Shown here: one piece after another, positions 37,275 through 45,727 of the stretch | Layout of the letters: each line of letters starts with the position of its first letter | How positions within the stretch are numbered: position 1 is the first letter of the stretch | NCBI RefSeq assembly: GCF_036021035.1 | Contig: NZ_CP107930.1 | Coordinates: forward strand, 2,728,001 to 2,792,000 | Direction: 5' to 3' | DNA from: Kineococcus sp. NBC_00420 | Lineage (GTDB): Bacteria; Actinomycetota; Actinomycetes; Actinomycetales; Kineococcaceae | DNA length: 64,000 nt | Notes under the pieces: generated by a model | Seen by the model: only the letters and a program-made list of their open reading frames with translations | Database searches by the model: none | What the model was told of the DNA's origin: nothing | Made by a program: the position numbers and the translations under genes

Positions 37275-38027
37275 GTGGTGGGTGGTCCACCCTGGCGACG
37301 GTCCGCTCGACGACCGACCGCCCGGCGACTGGCCGTCGCCGGCGTCTTCGCGCTGGCCGGGTTGCTCTTCGCCACCAGCGCCCAGACCTCGCGCGGGACC
37401 GACCTGCGCTCCGAGAACGCCGACCTCGGCTCCCTCGTCGCCCAGCGCTCCCGCGAGAACGAACAGCGCTCCGCCCAGGTCTCCGCGCTGCGCGGCGAGG
37501 TCGACACCCTCACCCGCGACGCCGGCAGCAGCGCCGGCACCGGCGGTGACCCGCTGCAGGACACCGGGCTGGGCACCACCTCCGGGGCGCTCGCGGTCAC
37601 CGGGCCGGGGGTCACGGTCACCCTCGACGACGCCCCGACGAGCGAACCGCGACCGGCCGGCGCGGCCCCCGACGACCTCGTCGTGCACCAGCAGGACGTG
37701 GAGGCCGTCGTCAACGCGCTGTGGGCCGGTGGCGCCGAGGCGATGATGATCATGGACCAGCGGATCGTGTCGACCTCGGCCGTGCGCTGCGTCGGCAACG
37801 TCCTCGTCCTGCAGGGTCGCACCTACTCCCCGCCGTACCGGATCAGCGCCATCGGCGACGTCGACGCCCTGCGCTCCGGCCTCGCGCGCTCGAGCGCGAT
37901 CTCGATCTACCAGGAGTACGTCAGCGCCTACGGTCTCGGCTACCAGGTCTCCGCCGGGAAGGACCTGCAGCTGCCCGCCTTCGACGGGACCACGAGCACG
38001 ACCTACGCGAAGGCCGGTGCCGGGTGA
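37275..38027 (+). CDS. DUF881 domain protein
   Basis: About 250 residues. An N-terminal membrane anchor (AVAGVFALAGLLFATSA) is followed by a coiled coil (residues 45-90, LRSENADLGSLVAQRSRENE). The DUF881 core has VTGPGVTVTLDDAP, LVVHQQDVEAVVNALWAGGA and the conserved AMMIMDQRIVSTSAVRCVGN. Family members are extracytoplasmic and sit next to crgA and sortase genes; one role suggested is in division or the cell wall, not settled. The start is uncertain: GTG at 37248, 37269 or 37275, with a G-run at 37263-37269 favouring the last. Its stop overlaps the sortase start. Confidence 0.88.
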   Translation: MVGGPPWRRSARRPTARRLAVAGVFALAGLLFATSAQTSRGTDLRSENADLGSLVAQRSRENEQRSAQVSALRGEVDTLTRDAGSSAGTGGDPLQDTGLGTTSGALAVTGPGVTVTLDDAPTSEPRPAGAAPDDLVVHQQDVEAVVNALWAGGAEAMMIMDQRIVSTSAVRCVGNVLVLQGRTYSPPYRISAIGDVDALRSGLARSSAISIYQEYVSAYGLGYQVSAGKDLQLPAFDGTTSTTYAKAGAG

Positions 38028-38728
38028 TCCGCCGGATCACCTCGGTGGTCGGGGAACTGCTCGTCACGGCCGGGGTGCTCACGCTCCTCTTCGTCGTCTG
38101 GCAGCTGTACTGGACCGACCTGACCTCCGGACGCGTGCAGGCCGCGACCGTCACGTCCCTGGAGCAGCAGTGGGACGCGACCCCGGCGCCCAGTGCCTCT
38201 GCGTCCGCCCCGGCCGCCGCCCCGACGGTGGACGTCGACCAGACCCCGCCCACGGGCGACGCGTTCGCGATCGTCTACGTCCCGCGCTTCGGCAGCGACT
38301 ACGCCGTCCCCGTCGTCGAGGGCACCGGCACCGCGGAGCTCCAGGAGGGCATCGGGCACTACGCCGACGCCGCGCTCCCCGGCCAGGTCGGCAACTTCGC
38401 CATCGCCGGTCACCGCGTGACCTACGGCAAGCCGTTCAACCTCATCGCCGACCTGCAGGACGGCGACGCCGTCGTCGTGGCGACCGCCACCCAGTGGTTC
38501 ACCTACCGGGTCCAGTCGCACGAGATCGTCAGCCCGAAGCAGGTGTCCGTCATCGCCCCCGTCCCCGACCAGCCGGGGGCCACGCCGACCCAGGCCTGGC
38601 TGACGATGACGGCCTGCCACCCGATGCACTCGGCGAGGCAGCGCTACGTCGTGCACGCGCTGCTGGAGTCGGTGCAGGACCGCAGCGCCGGGCCGCCGGC
38701 GTCGCTCGCCGCCGTGGGACAGGGGTAG
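38024..38728 (+). CDS. Class E sortase
   Basis: A 234-residue membrane-anchored transpeptidase that attaches LAXTG-type proteins to peptidoglycan. One N-terminal membrane helix (residues 12-30) and a Pro/Ala/Ser linker precede the sortase barrel. The catalytic residues are His130 (AGHRVTYG), Cys198 (MTACHPMHS) and Arg207 (RQRYVV). TLXTC is replaced by TMTACHP, the class E pattern. A GTGA overlap couples it to the DUF881 gene. No sortase substrate with a C-terminal sorting signal was noticed in the window. Confidence 0.93.
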   Translation: MIRRITSVVGELLVTAGVLTLLFVVWQLYWTDLTSGRVQAATVTSLEQQWDATPAPSASASAPAAAPTVDVDQTPPTGDAFAIVYVPRFGSDYAVPVVEGTGTAELQEGIGHYADAALPGQVGNFAIAGHRVTYGKPFNLIADLQDGDAVVVATATQWFTYRVQSHEIVSPKQVSVIAPVPDQPGATPTQAWLTMTACHPMHSARQRYVVHALLESVQDRSAGPPASLAAVGQG

Positions 38729-38731
38729 CTC

Positions 38732-38893
38732 GTGTACGCGTTCTGGTGGCGCACCCTGCCCGGTCCGTGGTGGCTGCGGCTGCTGATCAGCCTCGTCGTG
38801 GCGGCCGGTGTCGTCCTGGTCTGCTTCGTGTGGGTGTTCCCGGCGATCGCCGACCACCTGGCCATCAACGACGGCACGGTGGACGGGCGGTAG
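38732..38893 (+). CDS. Small membrane protein downstream of the sortase
   Basis: A 53-residue protein starting 3 bases after the sortase stop. It opens MYAFWWRTLPGPWWLRLLIS, spans the membrane once (about residues 15-38) and ends AIADHLAINDGTVDGR. The RTLPGPWW opening and IND-TVD ending recur in the short proteins that follow class E sortases in other actinobacteria. It is a real conserved gene despite its size. Function unknown. Confidence 0.8.
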   Translation: MYAFWWRTLPGPWWLRLLISLVVAAGVVLVCFVWVFPAIADHLAINDGTVDGR

Positions 38894-38937
38894 CGCCGGG
38901 TCTGGGAGGATCGCAGCCCACGACCAGGGAGGACACG

Positions 38938-39348
38938 ATGTCCAGCGAGTACGCACCCGGGAGCTACGGCTCCTACGGCGAGTCCGGCACCGTCGCGAAG
39001 AACGGCGCAGGTGTCGCGGGACTCGTCCTCGGCATCGTCGCCCTGCTGCTGTCCTGGATCGTGATCGGGCTGCCCCTCGCGATCATCGGGCTCGTCCTCT
39101 CGATCATCGGCTTCCGTCGCATCGGCAAGCGGCGCGCGACCAACCGCGGGGTCGCGATCACCGGGCTGGTGGTCAACGTCCTCGCCCTGCTCATCGCGGC
39201 CGTCCTGACCACCATCTACGCGGTGGCCTTCGGCGCCATCTGGTCCAACGGCGGCGGTGACGCCGTCAACTGCTTCCTGGACACCAACGGCAGCCAGGCC
39301 GCCGTCCAGGCCTGTGCGGACACCTACCGCCTCGACCTCGACCGCTGA
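38938..39348 (+). CDS. DUF4190 membrane protein
   Basis: A 136-residue protein. A Gly/Ser/Tyr-rich N-terminus (residues 1-22) precedes two membrane helices with the DUF4190 pattern (NGAGVAGLVLGIVALLLSWI, then GLPLAIIGLVLSIIGFRR and NRGVAITGLVVNVLALLI). The C-terminal 45 residues are extracytoplasmic and hold two cysteines. AGGGAGG precedes the ATG. It occupies the position where trpG and the pknB/pknA/pbpA/ftsW cluster stands in many relatives. Confidence 0.88.
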   Translation: MSSEYAPGSYGSYGESGTVAKNGAGVAGLVLGIVALLLSWIVIGLPLAIIGLVLSIIGFRRIGKRRATNRGVAITGLVVNVLALLIAAVLTTIYAVAFGAIWSNGGGDAVNCFLDTNGSQAAVQACADTYRLDLDR

Positions 39349-39444
39349 CCACCGCCGCACCACGTGTGAAGGCCTCGCGCACACGCTGCGGAACTGTGCG
39401 GATGGGGCTCAAGGAACGGGTGCGACGCGCCGTACCGTGACGAC

Positions 39445-40974
39445 GTGCCCACCTCCACCGACCCCGGCTCGCAGCACGAGGTCCCCGGCGCCGGTCGCCG
39501 CGCGCGCGGTCAGCACTCCAGCCACGCCCACGGTGCGGCGTTCCGGGTGCTGCGCGGCCTCCTCGTCGCCGTCGTCGTCCTCGCCGTGCTCGGCGCCGGT
39601 GGCGGGGTGTACGCGTACTACAGGCTCCAGGGCAACATCAACGCCCAGGACGTGACGGGCCTGCTCAGCAACCGTCCGACCGACCAGTCCACCGTGGACC
39701 CGACGACCGGGCAGTCCGCCGTCAACATCCTCGTGATGGGCAGCGACACCCGTGATCTCTCCGACGGGACCGGCGACGAGTACGGCGGCGAGTCCGCCGA
39801 CCCGGGTGCGCGCTCCGACACCACCGTCCTCGTGCACCTGGCCGCGGACCGCCAGAGCGCGACGATGGTCAGCATCCCCCGCGACTCCGTCGTCCAGATC
39901 CCGGCCTGCAAGCTCGCCGACGGCTCCACGACGAAGGCCCGGAAGGGCATCTTCAACGCCGCCTTCTCCCTGGGCGGCGCGGCCTGCACGATCAGCACCG
40001 TCGAGTCGCTGACCCACGTGAAGGTCGACCACTACGTCGTCGTCGACTTCTCCGGGTTCCAGTCGATGATCGACGCCCTGGGCGGGGTGACGATCTGCAC
40101 GCCCGACGACATCGACGACAAGGCCTCCAACCTGCACCTGACCGCGGGGACCCACGACGACGTCAACGGTCAGACCGCCCTCGCCTACGCCCGTGTCCGT
40201 CACATCGGCGACGGCTCGGACCTCTCCCGCATCTCCCGCCAGCAGGCCCTCATGAGCTCGGTGGTCCAGAAGGTCACGAGCTCGCAGATCCTGCTGTCCC
40301 CGACCAAGCTCTTCTCCTTCCTCGACGCGGCGACGAAGTCGGTCACCACCGACACCGGGTTCGCCAGCCTCAGCGAGATCGCCTCGCTCGCGCAGAGCCT
40401 GCAGAAGATGCCCGCGAAGGGCGTCCAGTTCGTCACGGTGCCCACCGAGGAGTACCCCGCCGACCACAACCGCGTGCAGTGGACCGCCGCCGCCGCCGGG
40501 CTGTGGCAGCAGATCGCCACCGACACCGCCGGACCCACGTCGGCGACCCCGACCGCGACGGCCACCGGGGACCCCTCCGACAGCTCCGAACTGCTCGTCG
40601 CACCGTCCGGCATCTCCGTCCAGGTCCTCAACGTCGGCGCCCCGGCCGGGACGGCCGCCAACGTCGCCGACCAGCTGACCGGGGTCGGGTTCGCGAGCGC
40701 CTCCACCAGCGACGGGCCCGCGACCGACCCGGGCGCCGACGTCCTCGTCCGCTACGGCACCGGCCGGGGCGACTCCGCGAACACCGTCGCGGCCGCGCTC
40801 GGCGGGGCGAAGACCCAGCTCGACGCGAGCCTCGGCAAGACCATCGTCGTCGAGGTCTCGACGGCGGCGGTGACCGTGACCGACGTCCGGGCCCGCGTCA
40901 CCGGCACCGTGCCCACCGCGGCCCCGAGCCCCGCCGTCACCGGCCGCGTCGCCTCCGACGACATCTGCGCCTGA
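39445..40974 (+). CDS. LCP (LytR-CpsA-Psr) family protein with LytR_C domain
   Basis: A 509-residue membrane enzyme that transfers lipid-linked glycopolymers onto peptidoglycan. The membrane anchor is at residues 35-58. The LCP core follows with NILVMGSDTRD, ARSDTTVLVHLAADRQSATM, VSIPRDSVV and ARVRHIGDGSDLSRISRQQA, containing the conserved Arg and Asp residues. After a Thr/Ala/Pro linker, residues 395-480 form a LytR_C domain (SVQVLNVGAPAGTAANVADQ). In this genome it could attach the polysaccharide made by the 14-29 kb locus (inference). TACCGT at 39431-39436 lies 8 bases before the GTG, hinting at a leaderless transcript. Confidence 0.92.
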   Translation: MPTSTDPGSQHEVPGAGRRARGQHSSHAHGAAFRVLRGLLVAVVVLAVLGAGGGVYAYYRLQGNINAQDVTGLLSNRPTDQSTVDPTTGQSAVNILVMGSDTRDLSDGTGDEYGGESADPGARSDTTVLVHLAADRQSATMVSIPRDSVVQIPACKLADGSTTKARKGIFNAAFSLGGAACTISTVESLTHVKVDHYVVVDFSGFQSMIDALGGVTICTPDDIDDKASNLHLTAGTHDDVNGQTALAYARVRHIGDGSDLSRISRQQALMSSVVQKVTSSQILLSPTKLFSFLDAATKSVTTDTGFASLSEIASLAQSLQKMPAKGVQFVTVPTEEYPADHNRVQWTAAAAGLWQQIATDTAGPTSATPTATATGDPSDSSELLVAPSGISVQVLNVGAPAGTAANVADQLTGVGFASASTSDGPATDPGADVLVRYGTGRGDSANTVAAALGGAKTQLDASLGKTIVVEVSTAAVTVTDVRARVTGTVPTAAPSPAVTGRVASDDICA

Positions 40975-41035
40975 GGACCCGTCGCTCAGGCGCCCGCGGG
41001 GGAACGGCGCGACCGGACCGGGGCGGACGCGGAGG

Positions 41036-42031
41036 TCAGCGGACCGCCGGCTCCAGCAGCGACAGCTCGCGGTCGCCCGCGTCGAGAGCCACCCGGATCC
41101 CCACCGGCATCGGCAGGTTGGGGCCGGCGTGGCCGAACTCCACCCCACCCAGGACGGGGACGTCCCGGTCACCGAGGACGTCCAGCACGATCTCGCGCAG
41201 GGACGGCGACGGATCGGGTCCCTCGAGCCCGTCGACGAGGTGGGGGACACCCACGACCATCCCCCCGATGCGGTCGAGGATTCCGGCGTGGCGCAGCACG
41301 TGCAGGTAGCTCCACACGTGCGAGGCGTGCCCGCCCATCTCCTCCCAGAACAGCACCGCACCGGTGAAGTGATCCACCGGCAGGGCGTACCGCGTGGCCT
41401 GGACGAGGGCGATGCGGTTGACGACCCCGCCGAGGAGGGGGCCCTCCGCCCGTCCCGGGCGCCAGCACTCCCAGGACGGGGTGGTGGGCAGGGCACCGAT
41501 CGCCTCGGTCCCGGTCAGCAGCCTGAGGTAGAGGTCCTCGAGCTCGGTCCGACGTCCTGGCGGGGAGCGTCGCCACGCGCCGCCGAGTCCCGGGGTGGCC
41601 AGGTCGGCGTGGAAGCCGACCAGACCCGTCCGCTGGTGCAGGACGAGGTGCAGCAGCGAGACGTCGCTGTAGCCGAGGATCGGTTTCGGGTCGCGGAGGA
41701 CCGCGTCGACGTCGAGGAGGTCGAGGTAGCCGAAGGCGGTCTGGCCGCCGTCGTGGGCGACGATCGCGCGGACCTCGGGGTCGCGCAGCAGCCCGTTGAG
41801 CTCCGCGGCGATCTCCGCCGGTGGGGCCGCGCTCCACCAGTGCTGCAGCCCGACCCGCAGCAACGGGGCGCGCCGCACCCGGAACCCCATCCGCTCCAGG
41901 ACCGCCTCGGCCTCCCGGAGGTCGGGCTCGTACCGGGCGTGCAGGGGTCCCGACAGCGAGGCGATGACGACGAGGTCCCCCCGCGCGAGGGCACGGGGGC
42001 GCAGGACCGCGGGCGGGTCGTCGGTGATCAC
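41036..42031 (-). CDS. LD-carboxypeptidase (peptidase S66)
   Basis: A 331-residue serine peptidase of the LdcA/MccF family, which trims L,D-peptide bonds in recycled peptidoglycan or cleaves microcin-like compounds. It opens LARGDLVVIASLSGPLHARY. The nucleophile serine is in PKPILGYSDVSLLH; the downstream Glu and His candidates are in GHASHVW and GVEFGHAGPNLPMPVG. No signal peptide, so probably cytoplasmic. The GTG at 42031 best matches the family N-terminus. Confidence 0.88.
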   Translation of the reverse strand: MITDDPPAVLRPRALARGDLVVIASLSGPLHARYEPDLREAEAVLERMGFRVRRAPLLRVGLQHWWSAAPPAEIAAELNGLLRDPEVRAIVAHDGGQTAFGYLDLLDVDAVLRDPKPILGYSDVSLLHLVLHQRTGLVGFHADLATPGLGGAWRRSPPGRRTELEDLYLRLLTGTEAIGALPTTPSWECWRPGRAEGPLLGGVVNRIALVQATRYALPVDHFTGAVLFWEEMGGHASHVWSYLHVLRHAGILDRIGGMVVGVPHLVDGLEGPDPSPSLREIVLDVLGDRDVPVLGGVEFGHAGPNLPMPVGIRVALDAGDRELSLLEPAVR

Positions 42032-42112
42032 CGAGGCAGTCTGGCGGGCCCCTCCGTCCGCACGCCACGCCTTTGCCGCGTCGGGGTCGGACCGGTCGCC
42101 CGACGACGCGCC

Positions 42113-42775
42113 GTGCCCGAGACTGCGCCCGTGCCCGGCGCTGACCCCTCCACGACCTGTGCGACCTACGAGGGGAGCGCGCCTCCTGGGACGTGGGCCG
42201 AGGTCACGGCACTGTTCGTGGCCGCGTTCGCGGCGGCCCCCTACGGGGAGGACCCGCAGGAGCTGGCGCGCATCCGGACCTGGGGGCCGACCCAGCTGTC
42301 CCACCCGGGCGGACGACTGACCGTGGCCCGGCAGGGTGCGCAGTGCGCCGGCTTCGCCCTGGTCCACGGTCTGGTCGAGGACCAGCCGTGGCAGGCGATC
42401 CTGGCCACCCTGGCCGCACACCCGGCCGCCGTCGACGCCCTCGACCGGCCCGAGGACGCCCTCGTCGTCCACGAGCTGGCGGTCCACGAAGGGTTCCGCG
42501 GCCGGGGAGTCGCACGCACCCTGCTGCGGGAGGTCCTGCGGGACCGCGACGAGGCACGGGTGCTCATCGGGGTCTACGAGAGTGCCGAGGACGCGGTGGC
42601 GATGTACGAGCGGTGGGGTCTGGTCCGGATCGGTTCGTTCCGCGGTCCGGACAGCGACGTGACCCTGCTGGTGCTCACCTCGCTCACGAGCGACCTGTCG
42701 CTCCGGCTCTCGACGCCGTCGCAGCGGGTGAGCGTCCCCGGACCCGTGGGGGATCGTCGTCCGCCGGCGCCGTGA
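42113..42775 (+). CDS. GNAT-family N-acetyltransferase
   Basis: A 220-residue protein with a GNAT core. It has AEVTALFVAAFAAAPYGEDP for the first helices, VVHELAVHEGFRGRGVARTL as the acetyl-CoA-binding motif A (R-G-x-G-V/A), and AVAMYERWGLVRIGSF as motif B. The C-terminal 40 residues are a tail without clear structure. The substrate is unknown. GTG at 42113 or 42131 could be used; neither has a clear ribosome-binding site. Convergence with the carboxypeptidase is not an issue; the two are divergent. Confidence 0.82.
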   Translation: MPETAPVPGADPSTTCATYEGSAPPGTWAEVTALFVAAFAAAPYGEDPQELARIRTWGPTQLSHPGGRLTVARQGAQCAGFALVHGLVEDQPWQAILATLAAHPAAVDALDRPEDALVVHELAVHEGFRGRGVARTLLREVLRDRDEARVLIGVYESAEDAVAMYERWGLVRIGSFRGPDSDVTLLVLTSLTSDLSLRLSTPSQRVSVPGPVGDRRPPAP

Positions 42776-43016
42776 CGCGGGCGCCGGCCTCACCCACCGC
42801 CGCCCCGCGTTCCCTCACGTGGCACGGAACGTGCGCGCCCTTGTAGCGTCAGTGACGACCGTCGGAGAGACGCAACCTGGTGCGCCCCGTGCCGTGCGAC
42901 GAGCTCGAGGAGGAGTGGTCCCGCGGCGACCATCCACCCCAGGTCCCGGCTGACCCGGCGCACCCGCGCACGGACCCGGGGGTCGCGGTTCGGGAACGCA
43001 CGTGCGAGGGAGAGAC

Positions 43017-44933
43017 ATGGACACCGGCGGGCTGGGTCACGGTGAACCCGTACCTGCGGGCGTCCCGCTGAACGGTGAACTCCCCCGGGAGCCCGGGCCG
43101 GCACGATCGGGACAACGTGACACCCGGGTCGCCGTCGACGCCGTGCTCCTGCCGTCGATGTTCAGCGGCGCCCCGGTGGCGGTCCTCGCCCTGGACCAGG
43201 ACGGCGCGGTGACCGCCGTCACCCCCACGGCCGAACGTCTTCTGGGCTACGGCGAGGCCGAACTCGTCACCCACCCGTTGCACGAGCACCTGCACCACCA
43301 GCACCTCGACGGACGGACGGTCGCGCCCGCGGAGAGCCCCATCCTGCTCGCCCTCCGGGGAGCGCGTCCCGCCGCCGGGGAGGGGGTGTTCCTCCGCCGG
43401 GACGGCTCCGCCCTGGTCCTGGCCTGGGCCTTCGCCCCCACCGTCCTGGCCCGGACCCTCGTCGGTGGTGTCCTCACCCTGTCCGACACCACCGCCCAGC
43501 ACGCCGAGGCCACCCGTCAGCGACAACGGCTCGACGCGCTGGAGGAGGCCAACGTCCGCCTGGCCCTGCTGGCCGAGGCCTCCCGGGTCCTGGGCGGGGC
43601 CGACGACGTCGAGGCCGGGTTGACCGCCCTGGCCGAACTGCTCGTCCCGGCGCTCGCCGACTGGGTCAGCGTCGACGTCCTGGCCGAGGACGGGACCAGC
43701 CTGCAGCGGGTGGCCCTGGCCCACCGCGACCCCGGCCTCCACGCCACGGCCGCCGCGAACCTGGGTCCCCTGCCGTCGCTGGAACCGGGGATGACCAGCC
43801 GCTTGGCGCAGGTCCTGCACGGTGCGGGGATACAGCACCAACGCATGCCGGCGCCGGACCAGGCGTGGACGCTGGCCGTGGACGCCCTCGCCGGCAACCG
43901 TCTCGAACTGGCCCGGCAACTCGGCGCGTCGGAGTGGGTCACCGCTCCGCTGCGCGCCCGGGGGCACACCCTGGGCGCGATCACCCTGGTCCGCACCGAT
44001 CCCTCCCGTCCCTACCGGCAGCAGGACTCCGACTTCGCCGCCGACCTCGCCGTCCGCGCGGGTGCGCTGCTGGACACCACCCGCGTCCTGCAGCGCCAGG
44101 CCCGGCGCGCCGAACAGATGCAGCGGGCGTTGCTGCCCGAACTCGCGCCGCGGATCGGAGCACTGGACCTGGCCGGGCTGTACCAGCCCGCCAACGACTT
44201 CGTCCAGGTCGGAGGCGACTGGTACGACGCCTTCGCCCTGCCCGACGGCAGCGTCGCCCTGGTCATCGGCGACGTCGCGGGCCACGACCTGCACGCCGCC
44301 ACCCGCATGGGCGCCATCCGGCACAAGCTCCGTGCCCTGGCCGGGGACCGCATCGCACCGCCGTCCGAGGTCATCGCGCGTCTGGACCGGATCCTGCACC
44401 GCTTCGCCCCCGACGACCTCGCGACCCTCGTCTACGCGCGCCTGCACAGCGACACAGCCGGGACGACGTTGCAGTGGGCCAACGCGGGGCACCCGCCGCC
44501 GCTGCTGCTGCGGGCCGGCGAACCCGCGCGGCTGCTCGACGAGGTCGTGGACCTCCCGCTCGGCGTCGACGAGAACGAGGAGCGGACCGACGCCCACCAC
44601 CTGCTCACGACGGGACGACTGCGCTTCACCCCGGAACCGCCGAACCCCGCCGGAGACGGTCCCCCCGCCCCGGGGACCGGCGGGCGCTCGCCGGGATCGA
44701 AGGCGCACACGCTGGTCCTGTACAGCGACGGTCTGGTGGAACACCCGGACGAGTCCCTGACCGTCAGCTTCCAGCGGTTGCTGGCGGCCGGCGAGGACCT
44801 CTCCGACACCCCGCTGCAGGACCTGCCCCGAGAACTGCTGCGACGGATGGGACCCACCGGCCTGGACGACATCGCCGTCCTCGCCGTGCGGATCGACGTG
44901 CCGGAGCAGTCCTTCCGCCACCCCGACGGGTGA
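43017..44933 (+). CDS. SpoIIE-type PP2C phosphatase with PAS and GAF domains
   Basis: A 638-residue signalling phosphatase. A PAS domain (about 45-160, FSGAPVAVLALDQDGAVTAV) is followed by GAF (about 180-340) and then a PPM/SpoIIE domain (about 355-630). The metal sites are visible in GGDWYDAFALPDG, IGDVAGHDLHAATRMG, LYSDGLVEHP and GLDDIAVLAV. Such proteins dephosphorylate anti-anti-sigma factors in stress-response partner switching. No STAS or anti-sigma kinase lies beside it. The ATG at 43017 has GAGGGAGAG just upstream. Confidence 0.92.
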   Translation: MDTGGLGHGEPVPAGVPLNGELPREPGPARSGQRDTRVAVDAVLLPSMFSGAPVAVLALDQDGAVTAVTPTAERLLGYGEAELVTHPLHEHLHHQHLDGRTVAPAESPILLALRGARPAAGEGVFLRRDGSALVLAWAFAPTVLARTLVGGVLTLSDTTAQHAEATRQRQRLDALEEANVRLALLAEASRVLGGADDVEAGLTALAELLVPALADWVSVDVLAEDGTSLQRVALAHRDPGLHATAAANLGPLPSLEPGMTSRLAQVLHGAGIQHQRMPAPDQAWTLAVDALAGNRLELARQLGASEWVTAPLRARGHTLGAITLVRTDPSRPYRQQDSDFAADLAVRAGALLDTTRVLQRQARRAEQMQRALLPELAPRIGALDLAGLYQPANDFVQVGGDWYDAFALPDGSVALVIGDVAGHDLHAATRMGAIRHKLRALAGDRIAPPSEVIARLDRILHRFAPDDLATLVYARLHSDTAGTTLQWANAGHPPPLLLRAGEPARLLDEVVDLPLGVDENEERTDAHHLLTTGRLRFTPEPPNPAGDGPPAPGTGGRSPGSKAHTLVLYSDGLVEHPDESLTVSFQRLLAAGEDLSDTPLQDLPRELLRRMGPTGLDDIAVLAVRIDVPEQSFRHPDG

Positions 44934-45180
44934 GGCGACGTCGGAGCCGTTCCGTCCCCCCGTGCCACGACGCGAACCACCGCACGGTCCGGGTCGAGGA
45001 GCGGTCCCGACCCGACGCTGAAGGGCGGTACGCCCTGGTCCTCGCAGGCGGTGACGAGGGCAGCCATGGTCAGGCTGGCCCCGCTTCAGGGCGCGATCGG
45101 TTCCTCGCTCGCACGGTCGGTACCCAGGTCGAGGCCCGGAAACTCCGAGGCGGCTGACTTCCCCGATGAGGGGTGCTCGT
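44934..45180. other. Intergenic sequence without an identifiable gene
   Basis: No supported gene lies between the SpoIIE gene and the aminotransferase remnant. A minus-strand open frame begins at 45067 (MAALVTACEDQGVPPFSVGS) but runs into antisense of the phosphatase gene; it may be another decayed fragment. Confidence 0.5.
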
Positions 45181-45330
45181 CCTGCAGAGCACGGAGGCCG
45201 GCTCCCAGGACCTCATGCCCGATGCGCTCGGCGTGCTCGATCCCGTCGGCGCCGCCGTTGGTGGAGAAGACCGTCTCCAGCCCGGCCGGGGCGACCTCAG
45301 AGATCAACCGTGCGGTCTCGGGCGAGCGGC
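45180..45330 (-). pseudogene. Remnant of a class III aminotransferase
   Basis: In the minus-strand frame, ETARLISEVAPAGLETVFST then NGGADGIEHAERIG matches the conserved block of class III PLP aminotransferases (typically LAPGDLDKVFFTNGGAEA-E-A-RMAR). Only about 50 residues survive; the lysine-bearing half and both termini are absent. It cannot be functional. It lies antisense to and beside the transposase remnant, pointing to past insertion and decay. Confidence 0.6.
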
Positions 45331-45388
45331 TTCGGCGTGCGGGGGTGGTGGTGCACAGTTCCTGCGCCCGCTCGACGATCCCGGCCCC

Positions 45389-45612
45389 CTGCGCTTCACC
45401 CCCACCTCCCCCCAGCTCGCTCGGCCTCGTCGAACGGTTGCTCGCCGACGCCGAATCCCGTGTCCTTCGCCGCGGCCAGCACGCCGACGTGATCGACCTC
45501 GAATCCGACGTCCGCGAGTGGATCGCGAACTGGAACGAGGATCCCCACCCCGACGTCTGGGGCACGACCGTCGACGAGATCCTCGACCGCCTCGCCGGGT
45601 ACCTCGCAGCGC
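45389..45612 (+). pseudogene. Remnant of an IS630-family transposase (C-terminal part)
   Basis: The plus-strand frame reads LRFTPTSPQ, then after a frameshift SSLGLVERLLADAESRVLRR, DVIDLESDVREWIANWNEDP and HPDVWGTTVDEILDRLAGYL. This is the C-terminal end of IS630-type DDE transposases (usually HFTPTHASWLNQVE..., LRRG-H-SV-DLE--I--WI--WNE-P-PFVW-KTADEIL). No catalytic aspartates or terminal repeats remain. It marks an old insertion between the SpoIIE gene and the glycan-utilisation locus. Confidence 0.72.
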
Positions 45613-45727
45613 CCGACCCACGGACCACCGACCCAGGACACCGGCGTTCGTCGGCGTCCCCTCCCGCCGGCAGGCCATCCCGACCACATCGTCCACCAGC
45701 GGGGTGCCCGGTCCGGAGGCCACGTGC

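Noticed and set aside
42776-43016. Small gene between the acetyltransferase and the SpoIIE gene
   Set aside because: Short frames overlap both strands without a start signal or coding pattern; nothing specific was seen.
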